The notes under the pieces were generated by a model. It made no database searches and was not told the origin of the DNA. It was given only the letters and a program-made list of their open reading frames with translations. 23,279 nt of DNA from Solirubrobacteraceae bacterium (lineage in GTDB: Bacteria > Actinomycetota > Thermoleophilia > Solirubrobacterales > Solirubrobacteraceae), in the NCBI GenBank assembly GCA_025455895.1, contig JALOLQ010000001.1, positions 1-23,279 on the forward strand. Reading direction: 5' to 3'. Of the stretch, positions 12,503 to 19,306 are shown piece after piece (within the stretch, counting starts at the first letter, position 1; each line of letters starts with the position of its first letter). The position numbers and the translations under genes were made by a program.

Positions 12503-12597
12503 GCGGGTCGGTTTCGGCGCTCGGAGCCCGCGTCCTGCCCGCCGGACGGAAACCTGCACGTTGCGCGAATGTCCCAATGCGCGATTGACCCGCGGGG

Positions 12598-12652
12598 TAT
12601 GATCGGCCGGAAGCCGACGGGAGGCGGCGTACTCGGTCCGACGTGAGGAGAG
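12598..12652 (+). promoter_or_regulatory. Candidate promoter (-10 TATGAT) and Shine-Dalgarno of the FHA gene
   Basis: TATGAT (12598-12603) is a near-consensus -10 in an otherwise GC-rich 156-bp divergent spacer. A matching -35 at 17 nt is not evident. AGGAGAG (12646-12652) is a strong Shine-Dalgarno, 6 nt before the ATG at 12659. Unlike its neighbours, this gene would have a normal leader of about 50 nt. Confidence 0.45.
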
Positions 12653-12658
12653 AGCGAC

Positions 12659-13252
12659 ATGATGCAATCGCTGTCCACCGGCACCCTCGCCGGCCTGGGG
12701 TCCTTCCGCTGTGAGGGCTGCGGCTACGTCCTCGCCCTCGACGCGGACGACGCGCTGCCGCCCTGCCCGTCCTGTGGCGGCGAGCGCTTCGTGCGCGCCT
12801 CGCTGTTCACCGATCGCCTCATGAGCCGCCGCCCCGCCCCCGAGCCCACCGACCCCGACGAGCGCCGCGGCCTGCTCGAGGCCGTCGCCGGCGATCTCGG
12901 CGAGCCGGGCCGCTACCTCGTCTACTCCGAGGGCGGCGTCGCGAAGGTCGTCCCGCTCGCGCGCGAGTGGACCCGGATCGGCCGCAGCCTCGCCGCGGAC
13001 GTGCGCTTCGACGACTCGACCGTCTCGCGCCGCCATGCGCTGATCGTGCGCCAGCCCGACGGCGTGCGCGTGCTCGACGACCGCAGCCTCAACGGCGTGT
13101 TCGTCAACGGCGAGCGCGTGGAGTGGCGCGTCCTGCACGACGGCGACGAGATCGTCGTCGGGCGCTACCGCCTGCACTACGTCGAGGTCGCGCCGCAGGG
13201 AGCCGCCGCCCCGGCGCTGGACGCCGCGGCGCCGGGCGAGACCGGCGCGTGA
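12659..13252 (+). CDS. Zinc ribbon-FHA domain signalling protein
   Basis: This 197-residue soluble protein combines two modules. The N-terminal zinc ribbon begins STGTLAGLGSFRCEGCGY and has Cys18, Cys21, Cys36 and Cys39 (CEGC, CPSC), resembling the PF07295-type zinc-ribbon pattern. A forkhead-associated domain spans about 85-178, with the phosphothreonine-binding signatures IGRS (107-110), SRRHA (123-127) and LNGVFVNGERV (144-154). FHA domains bind phosphothreonine peptides, usually made by Ser/Thr kinases, so this is likely an adaptor in phospho-signalling; the partner is unknown. The start is ATG 12659 after AGGAGAG; an adjacent ATG at 12662 is equally readable. The Ala/Pro tail ends at TGA 13250-13252. 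A ParA ATPase follows 37 bp later on the same strand. Confidence 0.9.
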   Translation: MMQSLSTGTLAGLGSFRCEGCGYVLALDADDALPPCPSCGGERFVRASLFTDRLMSRRPAPEPTDPDERRGLLEAVAGDLGEPGRYLVYSEGGVAKVVPLAREWTRIGRSLAADVRFDDSTVSRRHALIVRQPDGVRVLDDRSLNGVFVNGERVEWRVLHDGDEIVVGRYRLHYVEVAPQGAAAPALDAAAPGETGA

Positions 13253-13274
13253 GCGGCGCCCCGCCGCGGGCGCG

Positions 13275-13280
13275 TAGACT
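13275..13280 (+). promoter_or_regulatory. Candidate -10 box TAGACT, parA
   Basis: TAGACT, then GCCGCCGCG, then the ATG at 13290 (9-nt gap). It lies in the 37-bp spacer after the FHA gene, so parA may have its own near-leaderless transcript besides any read-through. Confidence 0.5.
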
Positions 13281-13289
13281 GCCGCCGCG

Positions 13290-14075
13290 ATGGCGCTGAA
13301 GATCGCGGTCCTCTCCCAGAAGGGCGGCACCGGCAAGACGACGGCCGTGCGCCACCTCACCGAGGCGTTCCGCGAGGCCGGGCTGCGCGTGCTGGCCGTG
13401 GACCTGGACCCCCAGGGCAACCTCTCGGACTACTTCGACATCGACCCCGAGGCCGATCCGACGATCGGCGACGTGCTCGGCGGGCGCGCGACGATGGCCG
13501 ACGCGGTCCACGACGACGTCGTGCCCGCCAACCTGTCGCTCGCCGAGGCCGAGCTGACGCTGGCCGGGAAGATGGGCCGTGAGCTGACGCTGCGCAAGGC
13601 GCTCGCCGGCGTCGACGCCGACTACGACGTGATCTTCGTCGACTGCCCGCCCGCGCTCGGGCTGCTCACGGTGAACGCGCTGGTGGCCGCCGACTACGCG
13701 CTGCTCTCCAGCGAGGCCCAGTACTTCGCCCTCCAGGGGGTCGAGCAGGCGCTCGAGGTGATCGAGCTGGCCCGCGACAGCCTCAACCCGTCGCTCGTCT
13801 GGCTCGGCGTCCTCTTCAACATCGCCGACATGCGCACCGTGCACTCGCGCGAGGCGTTCGAGTCGCTCAAGGAGCACGTCGGCGACAAGCTGCTCGAGCA
13901 CTCCGTGCGCCAGTCGATCGCCTACGCCGAGTCCGCCGAGCGCGCCGTCTCGATCTACGAGCACCGCCCCGATCTGGGCGCCGACTACCTGCGCGTCGCC
14001 GAGGAGCTGCTGCGGCGCCTGGAGCTCGGCGAGGCGCGCCGGCGCGTCGCGGCGCTGCTGCCGGACGCGGCCTGA
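13290..14075 (+). CDS. parA: ParA/Soj-family ATPase
   Basis: This is a 261-residue deviant-Walker ATPase that dimerises with ATP and binds DNA nonspecifically to position chromosomes, plasmids or protein cargo. It has the deviant Walker A KGGTGKTT (11-18, signature Lys11), the switch I/A' region VDLDPQGNLSDYF, and Walker B VIFVDCPPALGLL. SSEAQYFALQGVEQAL is the usual Soj region. No ParB gene or parS-like site is visible beside it, so it may be a second, orphan ParA or may act with the FHA protein upstream. The start at ATG 13290 has no Shine-Dalgarno but lies 9 nt after TAGACT. The stop is part of a palindrome shared with the convergent thrB gene. Chromosome segregation is the family's role; the cargo here is inferred to be unknown. 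Confidence 0.9.
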   Translation: MALKIAVLSQKGGTGKTTAVRHLTEAFREAGLRVLAVDLDPQGNLSDYFDIDPEADPTIGDVLGGRATMADAVHDDVVPANLSLAEAELTLAGKMGRELTLRKALAGVDADYDVIFVDCPPALGLLTVNALVAADYALLSSEAQYFALQGVEQALEVIELARDSLNPSLVWLGVLFNIADMRTVHSREAFESLKEHVGDKLLEHSVRQSIAYAESAERAVSIYEHRPDLGADYLRVAEELLRRLELGEARRRVAALLPDAA

Positions 14076-14089
14076 GGGCGAGCCCTCAG
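14072..14089. terminator. Palindrome containing both convergent stop codons (parA/thrB)
   Basis: CTGAGGGC-GA-GCCCTCAG is a perfect 8-bp inverted repeat; realistically it folds as a 7-bp stem with a CGAG loop. It includes the parA TGA (14073-14075) and, on the other strand, the thrB TGA (14088-14086). No T-tract follows on either side. It could act as a bidirectional terminator or 3'-end stabiliser. Confidence 0.45.
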
Positions 14090-14940
14090 ATCTCGCGCAC
14101 GTCGGCGCCGGCGGGCTCGAACGGGACGCGGCGCACGTCGGCCCAGCCGTCGGCCCGCTCGCGCAGCGCCTCGACCGCCGCGCCGGTGCTCTCGTAGCGG
14201 CACCACACGAGCACCGAGGGGCCCGCGCCCGAGATCGTCGCGCCGAGCGCCCCGAGGCCGCGGGCGTCGCGCACGATCTCCGCCGAGCGCGGGAACAGGT
14301 GCGCGCGGCGGTCCTGGTGCAGGCGGTCGCTGAGGCCGCGGGCGACGAGGTCGAGGTCCCCGGTCGCCAGCCCGAGCATCAGCAGCGCGCCGGCGCCGAC
14401 GTTGTGCACGGCGTCGAACATCGGCACCTCGGCCGGCAGCGCCTCGCGCGCCAGCTTCGTGCGCACCGCCTCGTGCGGCGTGACGAGCACCGCCTCGAGC
14501 CCGGCCGGCGGGTCGAAGCGGTGCGCGCGGCCCTCGAGGCAGACGACGAACCCGCCCAGCAGCGAGGCGGCCACGTTGTCCGGATGGCCCTCGAGCTCGG
14601 TCGCGATCGGCAGCAGGTCGGCGTCCAGCTCGAACAGGTGGTCGGCGGCGACGAGCCCGGCGACGTACGCGGCCGCGCTCGTGCCCAGGCCCCCGCAGAG
14701 CGGGATCTCCGAGCGGATGCGGAAGGTGAAGCCGTCCGCCGGATGCAGGCGCTCGAAGCCGCGCACGGCGAGGTTGCGCCGGTCGCGCGCGATCGGCAGC
14801 TCGGTCTCGACGGCGAAGCTCCCCGGGGTCTCGACGACCTCGAGCTCCATGTGGATCGCGAGCGCCGCGGCGAACGTGTCGAAGCCCGGCCCCAGGTTGG
14901 CCGAGGAGGCCGGGACGCGGACCAGGCGCCGGCGCCGCAT
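14086..14940 (-). CDS. thrB: Homoserine kinase
   Basis: This enzyme phosphorylates homoserine to O-phosphohomoserine, the substrate of threonine synthase, in the cytoplasm. At 284 residues it is of usual length for this GHMP kinase. Visible motifs: the N-terminal VRVPASSANLGPGFDTFAAA; the ATP-binding loop IPLCGGLGTSAAAYVAGL (about 80-97, GLGTSAAA instead of the commoner GLGSSAA); EGHPDNVAASLLGG; and the C-terminal GATISGAGPSVLVW. ATG 14940 overlaps the thrC stop by one base (TGATG), so it is probably translationally coupled. It is the last gene of the lysA-hom-thrC-thrB operon and converges on parA with 10 bp between the coding ends. Assignment is secure from motifs and context. Confidence 0.96.
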   Translation of the reverse strand: MRRRRLVRVPASSANLGPGFDTFAAALAIHMELEVVETPGSFAVETELPIARDRRNLAVRGFERLHPADGFTFRIRSEIPLCGGLGTSAAAYVAGLVAADHLFELDADLLPIATELEGHPDNVAASLLGGFVVCLEGRAHRFDPPAGLEAVLVTPHEAVRTKLAREALPAEVPMFDAVHNVGAGALLMLGLATGDLDLVARGLSDRLHQDRRAHLFPRSAEIVRDARGLGALGATISGAGPSVLVWCRYESTGAAVEALRERADGWADVRRVPFEPAGADVREI

Positions 14941-15953
14941 CAGCCGTAGATCGCCCGCTCGACGTCCGCGAGCTGCGGCTCGCAGGGCACGACGGTGCCC
15001 GCCTGCTCGAGCGCGGTCTGCGGGTCCTTCAGCCCGTGGCCGGTGAGCACGCAGACGATCCGCTCGGCGCCCTCGGGCGCACCGTGCACCATGAGGCCCG
15101 CGACCGAGGCGGCGCTCGCGGGCTCGCAGAAGACGCCCTCGCGGCCGGCGAGGAACCGGTAGGCGTCGAGGATCTGCTCGTCGGTCACCGCCTCGACGCC
15201 GCCGCGCGAGTCGCGCATCGCGGTCATCGCCTCCTCCCAGCGCGCCGGGTTGCCGATCCGGATCGCGCTCGCGACCGTCTCGGGGTGCTCGACGCGCGCG
15301 CCGCTGACCAGCGGCGCGGCGCCGGCGGCCTGGAAGCCGTGCATGCGCGGGCTCTGATCCATCTCCTGGAAGCCCTTCCAGTAGGCGGTGATGTTGCCCG
15401 CGTTGCCGACGGGGATGCAGAGCGCGTCGATCGGGCCGATCTCGTCGAGGACCTCGAAGGCCGCGGTCTTCTGGCCCTCGAGCCGGAACGGGTTGACGCT
15501 GTTGACGAGCGCGATCGGATGCTTGGCCGCGAGCTCGCGCACGAGCTCGAGCGCCTGGTCGAAGTTGCCGCGCAGCGCGATGACCTTCGCGCCGTGCATC
15601 AGCGCCTGGGCGAGCTTGCCGGTGGCGATCTTGCCCTCGGGCACGATCACCGCCCCGGTCAGCCGGGCACGGGCCGCGTAGGCGGCCGCGCTGGCGGCGG
15701 TGTTGCCGGTCGACGCGCAGATCACCGCGGTGGCGCCCTCGCGCACCGCGGCGGAGACCGCACAGGTCATCCCGCGGTCCTTGAACGAGCCGGTCGGGTT
15801 GGCGCCCTCGATCTTCAGCCAGACCTGCGCGCCGACCCGCTCGGAGACCTCGCACGCGTAGACCAGCGGCGTGGAGCCCTCCTGAAGGCTCACCACCGGG
15901 TCGTCGGGGCCGAACGGCAGCCGGTCCCGGTAGCGCTCGATCAGGCCGGGCAT
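14940..15953 (-). CDS. thrC: Threonine synthase
   Basis: This PLP-dependent enzyme converts O-phosphohomoserine to threonine and phosphate. The protein has 337 residues, typical of the shorter actinobacterial class. The substrate entry motif LQEGSTPLV lies at about 23-31, and the PLP lysine is in NPTGSFKDRG (Lys58). ASTGNTAASAAAYAAR binds the cofactor phosphate or substrate. Further family stretches are PVGNAGNITAYWKGF and CVLTGHGLKDP near the C-terminus. The start ATG 15953 overlaps the hom stop by one base (TGATG), and its own stop overlaps the thrB start in the same way. It lies between hom and thrB, so the whole homoserine-to-threonine branch is transcribed together. Confidence 0.96.
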   Translation of the reverse strand: MPGLIERYRDRLPFGPDDPVVSLQEGSTPLVYACEVSERVGAQVWLKIEGANPTGSFKDRGMTCAVSAAVREGATAVICASTGNTAASAAAYAARARLTGAVIVPEGKIATGKLAQALMHGAKVIALRGNFDQALELVRELAAKHPIALVNSVNPFRLEGQKTAAFEVLDEIGPIDALCIPVGNAGNITAYWKGFQEMDQSPRMHGFQAAGAAPLVSGARVEHPETVASAIRIGNPARWEEAMTAMRDSRGGVEAVTDEQILDAYRFLAGREGVFCEPASAASVAGLMVHGAPEGAERIVCVLTGHGLKDPQTALEQAGTVVPCEPQLADVERAIYG

Positions 15954-17179
15954 CAGGCGGTGAACGACTCGTCGATGACGCGGATCGCGCGCGGCGCGGC
16001 GCGCACGAAGTCGAGCGCCCCGATCAGCTCGACGGCGGCGTAGAAGCGCGATTCGGACACCGGGTGGGTGACCATCACGAGGCGCGCGTTCGTCTCCAGC
16101 CCGGTCTGGAGCACCGACTTCACCGAGACGCCCTGGAGCCCGAGCCGCTCGGCGACCTGGGCGAGCACGCCGGGCCGGTCGGCGACCTCCAGGTGCAGGT
16201 AGAAGGCCGACTCGACGTCCGAGGCGATCACCGCGGGCACGCTCGCGACGTCGAGCGCGGGCGCACCCCGCATGACGCTGACGACGTCGCCGAGGACGGC
16301 GCTCGCGGTCTGCGGGCCGCCCGCTCCGGGCCCGGAGATCGTCACCTCGGTGATCGCCGGCGACTCGATCGTCACGGCGTTGAACGCGCCGTCGACCGAG
16401 GCGAGCGGATGCCCGGTGGGCAGGAACGCCGGGTGCACGCGGACCGAGACGCCCTCCCCCGCGCGCTCGGCGGTCCCGACGAGCTTCAGCGCGAGCCCGA
16501 ACTGCTCGGCGTAGGCCATGTCGTCGGCGGTGAGGTGCTCGATCCCCTCGTAGACGACGTCGTCCAGCCCGACCGCGGCGCCGAAGGCCAGGCGCGCGAG
16601 GATCGCCATCTTCGCGGCGGCGTCGGCGCCGGTGACGTCCTCGGTCGGGTCGGCCTCGGCGTAGCCGAGCGCCTGGGCCTCGGCGAGCGCCCCGGCGTAG
16701 GGCTCGCCGGTGGCGGCCATCCGGGTGAGGATGAAGTTCGTCGTCCCGTTGACGATCCCGTGGATGCGGTCCACGTGCGCGCCGGCGAGCGTCTCGCTGA
16801 GCACGCGGATCACCGGGACGACGCCGGCGACGGCGGCCTCGAAGCGCAGCGCCGCCCCGCCCTCGCGCGAGGCCGCCCAGACCTCGTCGCCGAAGCGGCT
16901 GAGCAGCTGCTTGTTCGCGCTGACCACCGGCGTGCCGGCGCGCAGCGCGCGCTCGACCAGCTCGCGCGTGGGCTCGACGCCGCCCATGAGCTCCACGACG
17001 AGGTCGGCGCCGTCGACGATCTCGTGGGCGTCCCCGCGGCTGCGGGTCAGCACCCCGGAGATCGCCGGCCGCCGGCCGGTGAGCCGCTCGATCGACGCGG
17101 CGCGGGCGTCGAGCAGCTCGGCGAACGCCGCTCCGACGGTGCCGTGGCCCAGGAGGCCGATCCGGAAGGTCTCAGACAT
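15953..17179 (-). CDS. hom: Homoserine dehydrogenase with ACT domain
   Basis: This enzyme reduces aspartate semialdehyde to homoserine, the branch point between lysine and threonine/methionine synthesis. The protein has 408 residues. The Rossmann nucleotide-binding motif is RIGLLGHGTVGAAF (about 6-19). VSANKQLLSRFG and the signature GIVNGTTNFILTRM are in the middle, and ADPTEDVTGADAAAKMAIL carries catalytic residues. A C-terminal ACT domain (about 325-400, beginning AFYLHLEVADRPGVLAQVAERL) is the usual site of threonine feedback inhibition. ATG 17179 overlaps the end of lysA by 8 bp (ATGTCTGA), and the stop overlaps thrC by one base. Feedback by threonine is inferred from the family. Confidence 0.96.
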   Translation of the reverse strand: MSETFRIGLLGHGTVGAAFAELLDARAASIERLTGRRPAISGVLTRSRGDAHEIVDGADLVVELMGGVEPTRELVERALRAGTPVVSANKQLLSRFGDEVWAASREGGAALRFEAAVAGVVPVIRVLSETLAGAHVDRIHGIVNGTTNFILTRMAATGEPYAGALAEAQALGYAEADPTEDVTGADAAAKMAILARLAFGAAVGLDDVVYEGIEHLTADDMAYAEQFGLALKLVGTAERAGEGVSVRVHPAFLPTGHPLASVDGAFNAVTIESPAITEVTISGPGAGGPQTASAVLGDVVSVMRGAPALDVASVPAVIASDVESAFYLHLEVADRPGVLAQVAERLGLQGVSVKSVLQTGLETNARLVMVTHPVSESRFYAAVELIGALDFVRAAPRAIRVIDESFTA

Positions 17180-18440
17180 CGCGCGCGAGCAGATCCTCGT
17201 AGGTGTCGCGGCGGACCACGAGCCGGGCGTCGCCGCCGGAGGCGAAGACGACCGGCGGCCGCAGCGCGCCGTTGTAGGTGTTGGCCATCGCGTGCCCGTA
17301 GGCGCCGGTCGCCGGGGTGACCAGGATGTCCCCGGGCCGGGGGTCGGCGAGGTCCGCGTCGCGGACGAGGATGTCGCCGGACTCGCAGTGCTTGCCGACC
17401 ACGTGGCAGCGCGTGCCGCCGCCCGGGCGGGAGGCGACGTCGACCTCGTAGCGCGCGTTGTAGAGCATCGGGCGCAGGTTGTCGGACATCCCGCCGTCCA
17501 CCGCGACGTACGTCTCGACGTTGCGCTTGATCGTCTGGACCTCGTAGAGCGTCACGCCGGCGTTGGCGACCAGCGCGCGGCCCGGCTCGTCGAGCACGCG
17601 CTTCCCGGGCCCGATGATGTCGTGGACGGCATCGACCTTCATCGCGACGTACTCCTCGATCGTCGGCGGCCGGTCGTGCTCGAGGTAGGCGACGCCGAGA
17701 CCGCCGCCGAGGTTGTAGGCGGGCACGTCGGCCCCGAGCGCGGCGAGCGCCTGGAGGGCGGCGCGGAACGGCTCGAGGTCGAGGATCTGCGAGCCGATGT
17801 GCAGGTGCAGCGCGCCGAGCTCGAGCGCGCCGCTGGCCTGGATGCGCTCGATGCCCGCCGGGGCGTGCGCGAGGTCGAAGCCGAACTTCGTGTTCGGGCC
17901 GCCGGTGGAGATCGCCGGGTGGGTCTCGGGGCTGATGCCGGGGGCCACGCGCAGCGAGACGTGCTGCGGCGGGCCGCCGTCCTGCGCGACGAGCGCCTCG
18001 AGCAGCTCGATGTCGCGCAGGTTGTCCACGATCACGTCGCCGACGCCCGCGGCGCGCGCGGCGCGCAGCTCGCCGAGGCTCTTCGCGTTGCCGTGCAGGT
18101 GGATCCGGGCCGGGTCCACCCCGGCGGCGAGCGCCATCGCGAGCTCGCCGCCGCCGGCGACGTCGCACCCGATCCCCTCCTCCCAGAGCAGCCGGTAGAC
18201 CGCCGTGCACGGGAACGCCTTCGACGCGAAGACGACCTCGAAGTCGTCGGTGCGGGCGGCGAAGGCCTCCATGAACGCGCGTGCGCGCCGGCGCACGTCG
18301 TCCTCGGCCACGACGTAGCACGGCGTGCCGAACTCGCGCGCGAGCTCGACCAGATCGCAGCCGCCGACCTCCAGCACCCCGCGGTCGTTGACGCGGCTCC
18401 CGAGCGGGTAGACGTGCGAGAGCTGTTGCGCCGCGGGCAT
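17172..18440 (-). CDS. lysA: Diaminopimelate decarboxylase
   Basis: This fold-type III PLP enzyme makes lysine from meso-diaminopimelate. From ATG 18440 the protein has 422 residues. The PLP lysine is in VVFASKAFPC (about 73); GCDVAGGGELAMAL follows. HLHIGSQI, YNLGGGLGVAYLEH and LDEPGRALVANAG are the expected active-site blocks. CESGDIL (active-site Cys from the partner subunit) and GAYGHAMANTYNG close it. An upstream in-frame ATG at 18455 would add MIRRR, but it would sit inside the likely promoter. The CATGAT box 10 nt upstream of 18440 supports the shorter start. It is first in the operon and overlaps hom by 8 bp. Placing lysA with hom, thrC and thrB is common in actinobacteria. Confidence 0.95.
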   Translation of the reverse strand: MPAAQQLSHVYPLGSRVNDRGVLEVGGCDLVELAREFGTPCYVVAEDDVRRRARAFMEAFAARTDDFEVVFASKAFPCTAVYRLLWEEGIGCDVAGGGELAMALAAGVDPARIHLHGNAKSLGELRAARAAGVGDVIVDNLRDIELLEALVAQDGGPPQHVSLRVAPGISPETHPAISTGGPNTKFGFDLAHAPAGIERIQASGALELGALHLHIGSQILDLEPFRAALQALAALGADVPAYNLGGGLGVAYLEHDRPPTIEEYVAMKVDAVHDIIGPGKRVLDEPGRALVANAGVTLYEVQTIKRNVETYVAVDGGMSDNLRPMLYNARYEVDVASRPGGGTRCHVVGKHCESGDILVRDADLADPRPGDILVTPATGAYGHAMANTYNGALRPPVVFASGGDARLVVRRDTYEDLLARDV

Positions 18441-18449
18441 CCGGCGGCG

Positions 18450-18456
18450 GATCATG
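18450..18456. promoter_or_regulatory. Shared bidirectional -10 region between lysA and the hydrolase
   Basis: GATCATG on the plus strand reads CATGATC on the minus strand. On the minus strand CATGAT (18451-18456) lies 10 nt before the lysA ATG 18440. On the plus strand GATCAT (18450-18455) lies 8 nt before the hydrolase GTG 18464. Only 23 bp separate the two start codons, so the -10 elements must overlap if both genes have promoters here. The match to consensus is partial. Confidence 0.4.
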
Positions 18457-18463
18457 CCACGCC

Positions 18464-19156
18464 GTGCGCACCGTCCACGTCGATCCTCCCGAGCGGGCCG
18501 GCCTCTCCGGCGGCCTCGCCTACGCGCTGTTCCTCCCGCCGGAGCCGCGCGCGGCCGTGGTGATCCTCCACGGGGCGGACTCCGGGCAGGAGTCGCACTG
18601 GGACTTCGCGCGGCGCCTGCGCGGCGAGGGGATCGCCGCCGCGACCTTCGACCAGCGCGGCCACGGCGCGAGCGGCGGAGCCCTCGACGCGCGGATGGCG
18701 GCCGACGTCGGCGCCGTCGCGCGGCTGCTGCCCGCCGGCCTGCCGCTCGGGCTGCGCGGCTCGAGCATGGGCGGCTACCTCGCGCTCGTCGCCGCGGAGG
18801 CGGCGGGCGCGCGGGCGGTCGTGGCGATCTGCCCGGCGAGCGCGGCCGGGCTGCGCCGCGGCGTCCGCGACGGGCGCTTCGCCTTCGCGGCGGCGCCGGG
18901 GCTCGACGCGTTCCTCGCCGAGCACGACGAGCAGGCCGCCGCCGCGGGCCTCGCCGCCCCGGTGCTGCTGCTCCACGCCGAGGGCGACGAGGTGGTGCCG
19001 GTCACGCGCTCGGCCGCGATCGCCGCGGCGCGCGAGGAGGCGGGCCTGCCCACGCGCTTCGTCCGCGTCCCCGGCGGCCACCACCGCTCGATCCAGCACG
19101 ACGCCGAGTACCAGGACCTCAGCGTGCGGTTCCTGCGGCGCGCGCTCGCGGGGTGA
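18464..19156 (+). CDS. Alpha/beta-hydrolase fold protein
   Basis: This is a 230-residue cytoplasmic alpha/beta hydrolase of unknown substrate. It shows the oxyanion region VVILHGADSGQESHWDFARR, then the FDQRGHGASGG strand-loop, and the nucleophile elbow GSSMGGYLAL (Ser in G-S-S-M-G). The acid Asp lies in LLHAEGDEVVPV, and the catalytic His is near the C-terminus in VPGGHHRS. All three triad members are therefore present. The size and GSSMGG elbow fit small carboxylesterase/lysophospholipase-like enzymes. It starts at GTG 18464, only 23 bp from the lysA start on the other strand, with no Shine-Dalgarno, so it is probably leaderless. It ends in front of a repeat-rich spacer. Confidence 0.87.
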   Translation: MRTVHVDPPERAGLSGGLAYALFLPPEPRAAVVILHGADSGQESHWDFARRLRGEGIAAATFDQRGHGASGGALDARMAADVGAVARLLPAGLPLGLRGSSMGGYLALVAAEAAGARAVVAICPASAAGLRRGVRDGRFAFAAAPGLDAFLAEHDEQAAAAGLAAPVLLLHAEGDEVVPVTRSAAIAAAREEAGLPTRFVRVPGGHHRSIQHDAEYQDLSVRFLRRALAG

Positions 19157-19306
19157 GGGCGGGAATCAGCGTCGATCTCCGGGTTCCGTCCTCCACCTCA
19201 GTGGTCCGAACCCCCGAATCGTCGCCAGAGCACGCATCATCGGGTTCGGACCCGGTTCCGCGAGCACCGAACCCGGGAATCGTCGCTCCCGGCCCACCGA
19301 CGCCAC
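19157..19306. repeat. Repeat-rich convergent intergenic spacer
   Basis: This 150-bp gap between the hydrolase and lgt stops has a lower GC content than its surroundings. It holds a 21-bp direct repeat, CCGAACCC-nn-GAATCGTCGC plus one base, at 19206-19226 and 19267-19287 (three mismatches). Inverted or partial copies appear at about 19174-19188 (CGATCTCCGGGTTCCG-like) and 19236-19252 (CATCGGGTTCGGACC). A GGGAATC-plus-GTCG fragment lies at 19161-19174. No open frame is convincing here. It may be an intergenic repeat family that also ends both transcripts. Confidence 0.6.
19203..19252. terminator. Inverted repeat, possible bidirectional terminator
   Basis: GGTCCGAACCC (19203-19213) and GGGTTCGGACC (19242-19252) are perfect 11-bp complements around a 28-nt loop. 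A second, shorter pair (GGTTC 19254-19258 with GAACC 19269-19273) lies just downstream. No T-tract is present, so intrinsic termination is uncertain. The convergent position supports a 3'-end role. Confidence 0.4.

Noticed and set aside
12585..12603. TTGACC followed by TATGAT as a -35/-10 pair
   Set aside because: The spacing is only 7 bp, far too short for one promoter. The TATGAT alone is kept as a candidate.
12503..13420. Upstream extension of the small zinc-ribbon frame on the minus strand
   Set aside because: It is antisense to the FHA and parA genes; only the last 87 codons have a motif and a proper ATG.
13104..13964. 286-codon minus-strand frame inside parA
   Set aside because: It is antisense to a complete ParA with Walker motifs. 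The composition is typical of a shadow frame.
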